NCBI RefSeq assembly: GCF_013155545.1
Contig: NZ_JABJVV010000002.1
Location: 62,001-126,000, forward strand
Direction of reading: 5' to 3'
Length of the DNA: 64,000 nucleotides
DNA from: Caenimonas soli
Lineage (GTDB): Bacteria; Pseudomonadota; Gammaproteobacteria; Burkholderiales; Burkholderiaceae_C
The position numbers and the translations under genes were made by a program. The first letter of the stretch is position 1, and every line of letters begins with the position of its first letter. The notes beneath the pieces were generated by a model. It made no database searches, was not told the DNA's origin, and worked only from the letters and a program-made list of their open reading frames with translations. This document shows positions 19,545 to 31,085 of this stretch, one piece after another.

Positions 19545-21212
19545 CTATTTCGCGATCAGGTACTCCGGGGCGGTCATCACCAGCAGCACGGTGGCCTGCA
19601 CCCGCCTCAGCCTGCCCAAGGCGGTGGAGGCATCGATCGTCGACACCGCATTCACGACAATGCTGCGCGTGAGGGTGCTCAACTGCCCTGCGGCAAGAAC
19701 CAGATTGATGCGATCGAACAGGGCCGAGGCATCGGCGGCGTCCGCAGTAAACCCGCCATAGTCGGCCCTGACGTCGCCACGGCCGTTCTGGATGACGGCC
19801 TGCATCCAGTTCGCGTAGCCCACCAGCGTGGACTCGTTGGCGATCTGGAACTCCGGCGCGACCAGTCCCTGCTTGCCAATGCGCGTGTTGGGCGGCACAT
19901 AGCCAGGACGGAAGAAGTTGAAGACCGAGGGCGAGCGCAAGGAGCTCTGACCTAACCGGGTGGAGGGCTCGGAGGTGTCGCCGATGTCCCACAGCCCCTT
20001 GGGCGACCCGGCGCCGAAGCTGCGCGCCCATTGGACCAGCCTGCAGATGGGCTCACGCAGCCGGCCGCCGCCGGCAGTGGCGGCATTGCGTGCCTCATCG
20101 TCGAGCAGCACTGCCTTCAGCACGGCCTTCAGGTCACCGCGCTCGCCGCGGCCGTTGTTGGCATAGGCGCCGGCAACGCGGCCCACGTAAGCCGGGCTAG
20201 GATTGCTGGTCACCAGGCGCTGGATCAGCTGCCGGCAGATGAACGGGCCGCCATTGGGATGATTGAAAAGCGTGTCCAGCGCAGTCTTCAGCTCCCCCTC
20301 ACCGTCCGTGCCGCCGGCTGCCAAGTCAACGCCCAGAAAGCTCTTAGCGCTGGTGGAGTGCCGCGTCGCATTGAATGCCATCGGCCGGCGCATGTGGTCC
20401 GGCTGGCCCGTCACCGGGGCGTCGAAGTCCCAGCCGGTGAACACCTTGGCCAAGCCTGTCACGGCGGACTGGTCATAGGTTTCGACGGGCGCCCCGTTCT
20501 CCATCCTGGGCGTGCCGTCGGCGTTCAGCTCGTACAAGCCGATCGTGAACAGCTGCATCACCTCGCGCGCATAGTTTTCGTCCGGCTGGCGGCCGGTGGC
20601 GACGTCTTCTTTCTGGCTGCCGCGCATATTGAGGTACACGCCCATGCCGCAGGACAAGGTCACGCTTTCGAGCAAGGAGCGAACGTTGCCGAACGCGTGG
20701 GCCTCCAGCATGTCCACGTAAGCTGCCACCGCCAGGCCGCACCATTGCACGGGAAGGCCGGCCATTGAAATGACGAAGATCTCGCTCAGAGCCAGCGCGA
20801 CGCGCTGGCGCAGCGGATCGGGCGAGCTCATCAACTTGCGCCAGAGCGTTGCATCGACGCCCGCGAAGCTGTCCTTGAACTCGAGCTTTCCATAGCCGTT
20901 GGCGATCATCCAGTCCCAGTGCGATTGCGCTGTGGGCAGGGCGAACTGCTCTTCGATCCAAGCCTCGTAGCCCACCGATTGCACGTGCGCGATCTCGGCC
21001 TCTGCCGCGCCAAAGGCAGCCTGCGAAAGAAAGCGCGATGCTTGGGCCGCGCTCGGCGAAGTACCTGAGGTCGAACTGACCGCGCCGCCATCGGCCACGC
21101 GATCGGCAGCGCGCTCGCCGCCGCCGCCGCCGCCGCCGCACGCCGCTAGAACCGAGGTGACGAGAGCAACCGCGGACGCAGCTGGCAGGCCCTGTTCGAT
21201 CTCGTTTTCCAT
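19545..21212 (-). CDS. DUF1800 lipoprotein
   Basis: A 555-residue DUF1800 protein. The N-terminus carries a hydrophobic stretch and a lipobox (VLAACGG) followed by seven glycines, so it is probably a lipoprotein. Family features include RFLSQAAFG, the NYAREVMQLFTIGLYELN motif, FTGWDF, HHDTSAK-like NATRHSTSAKSFLG, RPGYVPP and the C-terminal MTAPEYLIAK. DUF1800 and DUF1501 genes are nearly always adjacent, as here. Their placement between a nucleoside transporter and adenosine deaminase is unusual. The start is the ATG at 21212; longer versions would bury the lipobox. Confidence 0.88.
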   Translation of the reverse strand: MENEIEQGLPAASAVALVTSVLAACGGGGGGGERAADRVADGGAVSSTSGTSPSAAQASRFLSQAAFGAAEAEIAHVQSVGYEAWIEEQFALPTAQSHWDWMIANGYGKLEFKDSFAGVDATLWRKLMSSPDPLRQRVALALSEIFVISMAGLPVQWCGLAVAAYVDMLEAHAFGNVRSLLESVTLSCGMGVYLNMRGSQKEDVATGRQPDENYAREVMQLFTIGLYELNADGTPRMENGAPVETYDQSAVTGLAKVFTGWDFDAPVTGQPDHMRRPMAFNATRHSTSAKSFLGVDLAAGGTDGEGELKTALDTLFNHPNGGPFICRQLIQRLVTSNPSPAYVGRVAGAYANNGRGERGDLKAVLKAVLLDDEARNAATAGGGRLREPICRLVQWARSFGAGSPKGLWDIGDTSEPSTRLGQSSLRSPSVFNFFRPGYVPPNTRIGKQGLVAPEFQIANESTLVGYANWMQAVIQNGRGDVRADYGGFTADAADASALFDRINLVLAAGQLSTLTRSIVVNAVSTIDASTALGRLRRVQATVLLVMTAPEYLIAK

Positions 21213-21331
21213 ATTCGGCTCCCTTTTAATGAAATATGCCTCCGCCGCAGTCCTTGACTCCGGGAGCTTTGTCCTCCTTGTGCTAGTACGGATGTCCGGG
21301 AATTCGCCGACCGCGCCCATGCTGAGCGCAC

Positions 21332-21359
21332 AAAAAAAAGGCCGCCCCACGGGCGGCCT
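21332..21359 (-). terminator. Intrinsic terminator of the nucleoside transporter operon
   Basis: Read on the minus strand, a 9-base stem (AGGCCGCCC/GGGCGGCCT, arms 21351-21359 and 21339-21347) with a 3-base loop is followed by eight T residues. It lies just past the stop of the BMP-binding-protein gene and separates that operon from the DUF1800/DUF1501 pair. Confidence 0.9.
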
Positions 21360-21376
21360 CTCATCAGCTGCAAAGC

Positions 21377-22546
21377 CTATTTCTTGTCGCCGCCCGGCAC
21401 CTTGCCTTCGACGCCCTTGACGTAGAAGCTGATGCCGCCCAGGAACTTGTCGTCGGCAACGGCGTCCTTGGCCAGCACTTCCTTGCCGGTGTTGTCCACG
21501 ACCGGGCCCTTCCAGATCTGGAAGCTGCCGTCCTTCAGCCCGGCCTTGATCTCGTCGATGCGCTTCTTGGTCTCATCCGGAACGTCGGCCGCGACGGAGA
21601 CCATGTCGATGGAGCCTTCCTTGACGCCCCACCAGATCTTGTCGGCCGAGGTCTGCCATTTGCCCGCGAGCGCATCGCCCACGGCCTTCACGTAGTACGG
21701 CGACCAGTTGATGACGGCCGAGCCCAGGTGGGCCTTCGGGCCGTAGGCCGTCATGTCGCTGTCCCAGCCGAAGGCGCGCTTGCCCATCTTCTCGGCGGTC
21801 TGCAGCACGGCCGACGAGTCGGTGTTCTGCATCAGCACGTCGGCGCCGCCGTTGATCAGCGAGGTGGCGGCTTCGGTTTCCTTTGGCGGATTGAACCAGT
21901 CGCCGACCCACACGACCTTGGTCTTGACCTTGGGATTGACCGACTGCGCGCCCAGCGTGAAGCTGTTGATGTTGCGCACGACTTCGGGAATCGGGATGGA
22001 GCCGACCACGCCCAGCGTGTTGGTCTTGGTCATCTTGCCGGCGATCACGCCGGCCATGTAGGCGCCTTCGTAGGTGCGGCTGTCGTAGGCGCGCAGGTTC
22101 TCAGCCGACTTGTAGCCGGTGGCGTGCTCGAACTTCACTTCCTTGTGGTCGGTCGCCACCTTGAGCATGGGCTCCATGTAGCCGAACGTCGTGCCGAAGA
22201 CCAGCTTGTTGCCCTGGCCCACCATGTCGCGGAACACGCGCTCGGCGGCCGCCGACTCGGGCACGCTCTCGACGAAGCTGGTCACCACCTTGTCGCCGAA
22301 TTCCTTTTCCACCGCCTTGCGGCCGTTGTCGTGGGCGAAAGTCCAGCCGCCGTCCCCGACCGGGCCGACGTAGGCGAAGGCGATCTTCAGCGGTTCGGGC
22401 TTGGGCGCGGCGGCCGGTGCGGCGACAGGTGCCGGTGCGGGCGCGGGGGCGGGCGGCTCGCTCTTGCTGCAGCCCACCAGGGCCGTGGCGGCCAACGCGG
22501 AAAGCGTCGCCAGCTTCAACATCGAGCGTTTCTTCAGGTCTGTCAT
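21377..22546 (-). CDS. BMP-family nucleoside-binding lipoprotein of the ABC transporter
   Basis: A 389-residue BMP/Med-type substrate-binding protein with a lipoprotein signal (lipobox LVGC, cysteine near residue 26) and an Ala/Pro-rich tether. The family blocks are FGYMEPMLKVATDHKEVKFE, YEGAYMAGVIAGKMTKTNT and IPIPEVVRNINSFTLGAQSVNP. Such proteins bind purine nucleosides in several bacteria. It is the last gene of an ATPase-permease-permease-binding-protein operon and is followed by a strong terminator. It resembles the orphan protein at 15902-16972 throughout. Confidence 0.92.
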   Translation of the reverse strand: MTDLKKRSMLKLATLSALAATALVGCSKSEPPAPAPAPAPVAAPAAAPKPEPLKIAFAYVGPVGDGGWTFAHDNGRKAVEKEFGDKVVTSFVESVPESAAAERVFRDMVGQGNKLVFGTTFGYMEPMLKVATDHKEVKFEHATGYKSAENLRAYDSRTYEGAYMAGVIAGKMTKTNTLGVVGSIPIPEVVRNINSFTLGAQSVNPKVKTKVVWVGDWFNPPKETEAATSLINGGADVLMQNTDSSAVLQTAEKMGKRAFGWDSDMTAYGPKAHLGSAVINWSPYYVKAVGDALAGKWQTSADKIWWGVKEGSIDMVSVAADVPDETKKRIDEIKAGLKDGSFQIWKGPVVDNTGKEVLAKDAVADDKFLGGISFYVKGVEGKVPGGDKK

Positions 22547-22586
22547 TTCAGGTCCTTCTACGGGGTGGTTGACTCGAAAGCGGAGA

Positions 22587-23507
22587 TTATGAGCCGGGAT
22601 AAAAAGGTTTGCCCAGCGACGCCGGCATGTTGATCCGGATCCAGGCCGGGTTGCGCGAGATCACGGCCAGCACGGCTATGGTGGCGATGTACGGCAGCAT
22701 GGTGAGGAACTGGCTGGGTACATCCACGCCGATGCCCTGGAAGTGGAACTGCAGCATCGTGACGCCGCCGAACAGGTAGGCGCCCAACAGCACCCGGCCC
22801 GGCCGCCAGGTGGCGAAGGTGGTCAGCGCCAGGGCGATCCAGCCTTTGCCGGCCACCATGCCCTCCACCCACAGCGGGGTGTACACCACGGCAAGGTAGG
22901 CACCGGCCAGGCCGCAGAGCGCACCGCCCGCCACGACCGCGGCGAGGCGGATGCGGCGCACCGGATAGCCCAGGGCATGGGCCGAGTCCGGCGATTCGCC
23001 GACCGAGCGCAACACCAGCCCGGTGCGCGAGCGGTAGAGGAACCAGACCAGCCACGCCACCAGGGCCATGGCCAGGTACACCATCGGATGCTGGCGGAAC
23101 AGCGCCGGGCCCACGAGCGGGATATCGCCCAGCACGGGGAACGAGAAGCTCATGCGCTCGGGGAGTTTCTCCTGCACGTACTTGATGCCGGCGAAGGCCG
23201 AGAAGCCGGTGCCGAACAGGCTGAGTGCCAGCCCGGTGGCGTACTGGTTGGTGTTGAGCCAGATCACCAGCACGCCGAAGATGGCGGCCAGCAGCGCCCC
23301 GGCGCCCATGCCGGCCGCGAAACCCAGCCAGTCGTTGCCGCTATGGACCACGGTGGCGAAGCCGGCGATGGCCGCGCACAACATGATGCCCTCGGCGCCG
23401 AGGTTGACGATGCCGGCTTTCTCGTTGATCAACAGGCCCAGGGCGGCGATGGCCAGCACCGTGCCCGCATTGAGCGTGGCCGCAAAAAGGAGTGCGTAGG
23501 ATTCCAT
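22587..23507 (-). CDS. Nucleoside ABC transporter permease (second subunit)
   Basis: A 306-residue multi-spanning permease of the BPD_transp_2 family (YufQ/NupQ-like). The N-terminal ATLNAGTVLAIAALGLLINEKAGIVNLGAEGIML is the standard family signature, and CGLAGAYLAVVYTPLWVEGMVAGKGWIALAL is also typical. It forms the membrane channel with the larger permease encoded one base upstream of its start. It works with the ATPase and BMP lipoprotein of the same operon. Confidence 0.93.
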   Translation of the reverse strand: MESYALLFAATLNAGTVLAIAALGLLINEKAGIVNLGAEGIMLCAAIAGFATVVHSGNDWLGFAAGMGAGALLAAIFGVLVIWLNTNQYATGLALSLFGTGFSAFAGIKYVQEKLPERMSFSFPVLGDIPLVGPALFRQHPMVYLAMALVAWLVWFLYRSRTGLVLRSVGESPDSAHALGYPVRRIRLAAVVAGGALCGLAGAYLAVVYTPLWVEGMVAGKGWIALALTTFATWRPGRVLLGAYLFGGVTMLQFHFQGIGVDVPSQFLTMLPYIATIAVLAVISRNPAWIRINMPASLGKPFYPGS

Positions 23508-23508
23508 G

Positions 23509-24580
23509 TCAGTTCGCTCCCTTCAGAGCCGGTGGGGCAACGAAACGAATGCGATAAGCCATCAAGGTGTCGCACGCGAGCAATGAGAACAGCAGCAGGC
23601 CCTGGAACACGCCGGTCAGCGAGTTGGGCAGGCCGAGCCGGGACTGCGCCAATTCGCCGCCGATGTAGAACATGCTCATCAGGATGGCCGAGAAGAACAT
23701 GCCCACCGGGTGCAGGCGGCCGACGAAGGCCACGATGATGGCGGCGAAGCCATAGCCGGCGGGCACATAGGGTGTCAGCTGGCCGATGGGACCGGCGACT
23801 TCCAGCGCGCCGGCCAGGCCGGCCGCGCCGCCCGAGGTGAGCAAGGCCAGCCACAGCGCCTTGCGCGAGGAGAAGCCGGCATAACGGGCCGCCGCCGGGG
23901 CCAGCCCGCCCACCTGCTGGGCAAAACCGGCGCGAGTGCGGAACAGGAAGACCCACAGCGCCGCCACACCCGCCATGGCGATCAGGATGCCGATGCTCAT
24001 GCGCGAGCCCTGCATCAGGCGCGGTATCTGCGTCACGGCCTCGAAGTTCTTGCTCTGCGGGAAGTTGTAGCCCGCCGGGTCCTTCCAGGGACCGAACACC
24101 ATGTAGTTCAGTATCTGGACGGCGACATAAACCAGCATCAGGCTGACCAGGATTTCGTTGGCGTTGAACTTGTCTCGAAGCAGCGCCGTGATGCCGGCCC
24201 AGGCCATGCCGCCCAGGACCCCGGCCAGCATGATGGCGACGACGATCCAGCGGCCGGTGTCCTTGTCCGCCAGCAGCGCCACTCCACCCGCGACCACGGC
24301 GCCGATGACGAACTGCCCCTCGGCCCCGATGTTCCACACATTGGAGCGGAAGCACACGGCCAGGCCCAGTGCGATGATCAGCAGCGGGGTCGCCTTCACC
24401 ATCAGCTCGCCCAGCGCATAAGGCGACTTGATCGGCTCCCAGAAGAAGACCTGCAAGCCCCTGACCGGGTCCTTGCCCAGCGCCACGAACAGGATGACGC
24501 CGATGACGACCGTCACGGCAAGTGCCAGCACGGGCGAAGCGAGGCTCCAGAACTGAGAGGCCTGGGGACGGGGTTCGAGC

Positions 24581-24588
<8 letters not shown>
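23509..24588 (-). CDS. Nucleoside ABC transporter permease (first subunit)
   Basis: A 359-residue inner-membrane permease of the BPD_transp_2 family (YufP/NupP-like). The characteristic block NVWNIGAEGQFVIGAVVAGGVALL is present along with LSLMLVYVAVQILNYMVFGPWKDP. Its start overlaps the end of the ATPase gene by 8 bases, so translation is coupled despite a repeat at the end of that gene. It pairs with the 306-residue permease encoded downstream. Confidence 0.93.
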
Positions 24589-26158
<1,570 letters not shown>

Positions 26159-26173
26159 TGCTTTGTCTCCGTT

Positions 26174-27106
26174 TTATTCTTTCCGCAACGCCGCGGCCAC
26201 CGACTTGATCTGCTCGCGCAGCCATTTGGCGGAAGCGGACGCATGGGTGCGTTCATGCCACAGCTGGTAATACATGAGTTGCGGAAAATCGATGGGGCAT
26301 TCGAGAATCTTCACCGGCAGGCGATCGACGAAGCGCTCGCAGTACTGCCGTCCTGTCGTCATCACCAGCAAGCTCGATGCCACCATGCCCGGGATCAGCC
26401 CGAAGTGCGGGCAGCGCGCCGTGATGTTGCGCACCAGGCCCAGGCTCTCCAGGTGGTCGTCGATCACGCCGCGGGCGCCGGGGTACGGCGGCGTGGGCGC
26501 AATGTGCTCGGCCTCCAGCCAGCTTTCCTGGGTCCAGCCGCGCCGCGCGGCGGGGTGGTCCTTGGACACCATGCAAACCACTTCGTCGGCGAACAGCTTG
26601 CCCAGGTGCAGGTCTTCCGGGGGCTTGAGCCAGTTGCCCACCACCACGTCGACGTCGCCGTGCGCCAGGTGGGCGTGATAGTCGGAATCGGCCGAGAGCG
26701 GATGGATCTCGATATGGCACAGGGGCGTCTGCGACTTGATCCGCGACACCAGCTGGGGCAGGAAATGCGGATCGAGATAGTCGCTCGCGGCGACGCGGAA
26801 AGTATTGGTTGCGTGCGCGGGATCGAAGCCGCGGGCGCCGGTGAACAGTACTTCGGCGGCGCGCAAAATGCTTGCGCTGGGCTCTATCATGCGAAGGCCC
26901 GCATCCGTGGGCACCATGCCGGAGCCCGAGCGCACCAAAAGCGGATCGCCCGACAGCTCCCGCAGGCGCTTCAGCGCCGCTGAGACGGCGGGCTGGTGCA
27001 TTCCAAGGCGGAGTGCGGCTCGAGAGACGCTGCGTTCGGTTAACACGGTGTGCAAGACCCTGATCAAGTGGAGGTCTATCTTGTCGAAAAGCGCTTGATC
27101 TCTCAT
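26174..27106 (-). CDS. LysR-family regulator of the purine transport/xanthine dehydrogenase region
   Basis: A 310-residue LysR-type regulator. The N-terminal helix-turn-helix lies at about residues 10-65 (SVSRAALRLGMHQPAVSAALKRLRELSGDPLLVRSG), followed by a typical effector-binding domain. It starts 110 bases from the divergent xdhA and is followed within 15 bases by the nucleoside ABC ATPase. It could therefore control both arms, with a purine or xanthine-like inducer. This is inferred from position; no clear palindromic operator was found in the gap. Confidence 0.88.
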   Translation of the reverse strand: MRDQALFDKIDLHLIRVLHTVLTERSVSRAALRLGMHQPAVSAALKRLRELSGDPLLVRSGSGMVPTDAGLRMIEPSASILRAAEVLFTGARGFDPAHATNTFRVAASDYLDPHFLPQLVSRIKSQTPLCHIEIHPLSADSDYHAHLAHGDVDVVVGNWLKPPEDLHLGKLFADEVVCMVSKDHPAARRGWTQESWLEAEHIAPTPPYPGARGVIDDHLESLGLVRNITARCPHFGLIPGMVASSLLVMTTGRQYCERFVDRLPVKILECPIDFPQLMYYQLWHERTHASASAKWLREQIKSVAAALRKE

Positions 27107-27216
27107 ACCTGGGCCTGCATTCTTGTCATATGAGGAGCCTTATGTTGCAGCGCGGTCGCCTCTTTACCCTTGCACTTACCCTCACGCGACACACAAATCA
27201 ACCATACTGAGTTTTC

Positions 27217-28674
27217 ATGGAATCGAAGACGATCAGATTCATCCGCCAGGGCGAGCTTGTCTCGCTGAACAATGTACCACCCGACCGCACGCTGCTGGAA
27301 GTGCTGAGGGAGGACCTGGGATGCACCGGCACCAAGGAAGGATGCGGTGAAGGCGACTGCGGCGCCTGCACTGTCGTGCTGGGCGAGACGGAGGGCGATG
27401 GCATCCGCTACCGCGCGATCAACAGCTGCATCCGGCTCGCCCATTCGGTGGACGGCATGGCTTTGTGGACCGTCGAAGACCTGGCCGCGAAGGACGGAAC
27501 CTTGCACCCGGCCCAGGAAGCGATGGTTCAATGCCACGGCTCGCAATGCGGCTTCTGCACACCGGGTTTCGTGATGAGCATGTTCGGCATGTACCAGAAC
27601 CATGTGTGCCGCGGCGAGGCCATCACACGCGAACTGGCGCAGGAAGAACTGTCGGGCAACCTGTGCCGCTGCACGGGGTATCGGCCCATCCTCGACGCTG
27701 CCCAACAAATGGCCGAGCTGCCCGCCGTGCGCATCGACGAGGCCGCCCTGCTCGACCAGTTGCACTCGATCCGCCGCGAGCCGGCTCCGGCGCTCGGGGC
27801 CTACCTCGCGCCGACCACGCTGCAGGGTTTGCTTTCGGCCCGCGCCGCCCATCCCGCGGCGCAGATCGTCGCCGGCTGCACCGACGTGGGCCTGTGGGTG
27901 ACGAAGATGCACATGCAGTTCGGTGAGGTGCTCGACGTTACCGCGGTGGAGGAGCTGCGCCGCGTAGAGCACTACGGCAACCACATCGCCATCGGCGCGG
28001 CCGTCACGCTGACCGACGCCTTCGACGCGCTGGTCGAGCAGTGGCCGCAACTCAAGACCTTTGCCAATCGCTTCGCCGGCCTGCCGGTGCGCAACTCGGG
28101 AACGCTGGGCGGCAACGTCGCCAACGGCTCACCCATCGGCGACTCGATGCCGCTGCTGATAGCGCTCAACGCGCATGTCATCCTGATGAGCACACGCGGC
28201 TACCGGGACATGCCGCTGGAGAATTTCTACACCGGCTATCGCAAGACCCTGCTGGCGCCGGACGAGGTGCTGGCTTGGATCAAGGTGCCGCGTCCGGCGG
28301 CCGGGGAGCAGCTGCGGGCGTACAAGATATCCAAGCGCTATGACGACGACATCTCGGCCGTGTGCCTGGTGGTCAACCTCAGGCTGGAGAACGGCACCGT
28401 CGCGAAGATCTCGATTGGCGCGGGCGGTGTCGCCGCGACGCCCGTGCGGGCCGTCAAGACCGAGGCCCTCCTGCGCTACAAACCATGGACGCTCGATACC
28501 GCGCAGGAAGCCGCTGCCGCCTTGCGTGCGGAGTTCCAGCCGATCTCCGACATGCGCGCGTCGGCCGCTTATCGCAGCGAGGTGCTGGGCAACTTGATGC
28601 AGCGCTTCTGGCTGGAAAGCCAGGGGATGGAACAGATCAACCTGGAATGCTTCACTCTGCGGGAGGCGGCATGA
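27217..28674 (+). CDS. xdhA: Xanthine dehydrogenase small subunit (2Fe-2S and FAD)
   Basis: A 485-residue subunit carrying two [2Fe-2S] clusters and FAD. The plant-type ferredoxin cysteines are in LGCTGTKEGCGEGDCGAC (residues 35-51) with Cys71; the second cluster uses CGFC (111-114) and CRC (150-152). The FAD-binding domain follows with RFAGLPVRNSGTLGGNVANG. It oxidises hypoxanthine/xanthine with the large subunit and passes electrons to NAD. The stop overlaps the xdhB start (ATGA). The accessory gene xdhC is not adjacent but lies about 24 kb away in the urate cluster. Confidence 0.95.
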   Translation: MESKTIRFIRQGELVSLNNVPPDRTLLEVLREDLGCTGTKEGCGEGDCGACTVVLGETEGDGIRYRAINSCIRLAHSVDGMALWTVEDLAAKDGTLHPAQEAMVQCHGSQCGFCTPGFVMSMFGMYQNHVCRGEAITRELAQEELSGNLCRCTGYRPILDAAQQMAELPAVRIDEAALLDQLHSIRREPAPALGAYLAPTTLQGLLSARAAHPAAQIVAGCTDVGLWVTKMHMQFGEVLDVTAVEELRRVEHYGNHIAIGAAVTLTDAFDALVEQWPQLKTFANRFAGLPVRNSGTLGGNVANGSPIGDSMPLLIALNAHVILMSTRGYRDMPLENFYTGYRKTLLAPDEVLAWIKVPRPAAGEQLRAYKISKRYDDDISAVCLVVNLRLENGTVAKISIGAGGVAATPVRAVKTEALLRYKPWTLDTAQEAAAALRAEFQPISDMRASAAYRSEVLGNLMQRFWLESQGMEQINLECFTLREAA

Positions 28675-31058
28675 ACATGCGGGACAAGGACTTCACTGCC
28701 CGCACCGGCGGCGGCCCGGGCGGCGCCGCCGATGCCGGCGAACGCAACTTCGCACCGGGTACGGTGTCGCCCCACGCCAGGCCCTCACCCGGTCCGGCGG
28801 CGGGGGTTTCGCGCCCCCATGAAAGCGCCCGCGCCCAGGTTGCCGGGACGGCGAGCTACGTCGACGACATCCCCGAGGTGAAGGGGACGCTGCACGCGGC
28901 GCCCATCCTCTCGACCGTCGCCCATGGCCGGCTGCTCGGCGTGGACACCCGCGCGGCACTGGCCATGCCCGGCGTGCGCGGCGTGGTGCTGTCGCAGGAC
29001 ATTCCGGGCGATCCCATGCTCGCCACCTACGTCCATGACGAACCCATCTTCGCGGTGGACAAGGTGGAACATATCGGCCAGGTCGTGGGCGTGGTCGTCG
29101 CCGATACGGTCATGCAGGCCCGCCGTGCGGCGCGCAAGGTGCAGCTCAAGATCGAGCCGCTGCATGCCGTGCTGTCGCCGCGCGAAGCTCATTCGGTTCA
29201 AAGCTATGTGCTGCCGCCGGTGACCGTGCGCCGCGGCGAGCCCGATGCGGCGCTGGCGCGATCACCGCATCGCCTGGACGGGCAGCTCGAAGTCGGCGGC
29301 CAGGAACACTTCTACCTGGAAGGCCAGGTCGCGTATGTCCTGCCGCTCGAGCAGGACCAGTGGTGGATCTATTCCAGCACCCAGCACCCGGGCGAAATCC
29401 AGCACTGGGTGGCGCACGCGCTGGGGCTGGAGAACAACGCCGTCACGGTGGAGTGCCGGCGCATGGGCGGCGGCTTTGGCGGCAAGGAAACGCAGGCCGG
29501 CCATCTGGCCGTGTGGGCGGCGCTGGCCGCGCGCAAGTGCAAGCGCCCGGTCAAGCTGAGGCTGGACCGCGACGACGACTTCATGATCACCGGCAAGCGC
29601 CACCCCTTCGCCTATGACTACAGCGTGGGCTTCGACGACACCGGACTCATCACCGCCCTCAAGCTCACCATGCTGGCCAACTGCGGCTTCTCGGCCGACC
29701 TGTCCGGACCGGTGGCCGACCGGGCGATCTTCCACACCGACAACGCGTACTTCCTCAGCGACGTCGAGATAGCGTCCTACCGCTGCAAGACCAACACCCA
29801 GAGCCACACGGCCTTCCGCGGCTTCGGCGGGCCGCAGGGCGTGATCGTGATCGAGACCATCCTGGGCGACGTCGCGCGCCGGCTTGGCCTGGACCCGCTG
29901 GACGTGCGCATGCGCAACCTCTACGGCGTGGAGGATCGCAACGTGACTCATTACCAGATGAAGGTCGAGGACAACATCCTGCAGCCGCTGATGACGCAGC
30001 TGGAGCGCAGCTCCGGGTACCGGCAGCGGCGCGAAGCCATCGCCGCCTGGAACGCCCAGAGCCCCGTCATCAAGCGCGGCATCGCCATCACGCCCGTCAA
30101 GTTCGGTATCAGCTTCACCGCAACCTTCTTCAACCAGGCGGGGGCGCTGGTCCACGTGTACACCGACGGCAGCGTGCAGGTGAATCACGGCGGCACCGAG
30201 ATGGGGCAGGGGCTGAACACCAAGGTGGCGCAGATCGTCGCCAACGAGTTGGGCGTGCCGTTCGAACGTGTGCGCTCCACGGCGGCCGACACCAGCAAGG
30301 TGCCGAATGCGTCCGCCACCGCGGCCTCCAGCGGCACCGACCTGAATGGCCGGGCGGCGCAATACGCGGCCCGCAACGTGCGCGACAACCTGGCCGCCTT
30401 TGTCAGCGGACTGGACGGCTGCGGCGCCGGCGCGGTGAGTTTTTCGCGCGGGCAGGTGATCTCGCCCAAGAACACGCGCTCCTTCGACGAGGTGGTGAAA
30501 GCCGCCTATGCCAACCGCATCCAGTTGTGGAGCGACGGTTTCTACCGGACGCCGAAGATCCACTACGACAAGGTGACGCTGACCGGCCGCCCCTTCTACT
30601 ACTTCAGCTATGGCGCCGCCTGCAGCGAAGTCGCGATCGACACGCTCACCGGCGAAAGCCGGTTGCTGAAGGTGGACATCCTGCACGACGTGGGCACGCC
30701 CATCAACCCGGCCATCGACATCGGCCAGATCGAGGGCGGTTTCATCCAGGGGATGGGCTGGCTCACGACCGAGCAGCTGGTGTGGAACGACAAGGGCTAC
30801 TTGTCCACGCATGCACCCAGCACCTACAAGATCCCCGCCACGGGCGACGTGCCGGAGCATTTCAAGATCGAGCTCTGGCCCGAGCCGAACCGCGAAGACA
30901 ACGTGTTCGGCAGCAAGGCCGTGGGCGAACCGCCCTTCATGCTGGCGATCAGCGTCTGGGAGGCGCTGCGCGATGCGGCCGCGACGGCGACGGGCGGGGC
31001 GGTGCAGATGGAAGCGCCGGCGACGGCGGAGAATGTGCTCAAGGCGATGCGGCGTTAA
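28671..31058 (+). CDS. xdhB: Xanthine dehydrogenase large subunit (molybdopterin)
   Basis: A 795-residue molybdenum-cofactor subunit. Blocks seen are HESARAQVAGTASYVDDIPE at the N-terminus, GGFGGKET, AFRGFGGPQGV, GGTEMGQGLNTKVAQI, and KAVGEPPFML, which carries the catalytic glutamate. The first 45 residues before HESA are Gly/Pro/Ala-rich and unlike the family core; the start is nevertheless fixed by the ATGA overlap with xdhA. Together the two subunits make urate, the substrate of PuuD encoded at 54 kb. Confidence 0.95.
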   Translation: MNMRDKDFTARTGGGPGGAADAGERNFAPGTVSPHARPSPGPAAGVSRPHESARAQVAGTASYVDDIPEVKGTLHAAPILSTVAHGRLLGVDTRAALAMPGVRGVVLSQDIPGDPMLATYVHDEPIFAVDKVEHIGQVVGVVVADTVMQARRAARKVQLKIEPLHAVLSPREAHSVQSYVLPPVTVRRGEPDAALARSPHRLDGQLEVGGQEHFYLEGQVAYVLPLEQDQWWIYSSTQHPGEIQHWVAHALGLENNAVTVECRRMGGGFGGKETQAGHLAVWAALAARKCKRPVKLRLDRDDDFMITGKRHPFAYDYSVGFDDTGLITALKLTMLANCGFSADLSGPVADRAIFHTDNAYFLSDVEIASYRCKTNTQSHTAFRGFGGPQGVIVIETILGDVARRLGLDPLDVRMRNLYGVEDRNVTHYQMKVEDNILQPLMTQLERSSGYRQRREAIAAWNAQSPVIKRGIAITPVKFGISFTATFFNQAGALVHVYTDGSVQVNHGGTEMGQGLNTKVAQIVANELGVPFERVRSTAADTSKVPNASATAASSGTDLNGRAAQYAARNVRDNLAAFVSGLDGCGAGAVSFSRGQVISPKNTRSFDEVVKAAYANRIQLWSDGFYRTPKIHYDKVTLTGRPFYYFSYGAACSEVAIDTLTGESRLLKVDILHDVGTPINPAIDIGQIEGGFIQGMGWLTTEQLVWNDKGYLSTHAPSTYKIPATGDVPEHFKIELWPEPNREDNVFGSKAVGEPPFMLAISVWEALRDAAATATGGAVQMEAPATAENVLKAMRR

Positions 31059-31085
31059 GCAGCCCAAAGGTGGATACTGCGGGGC

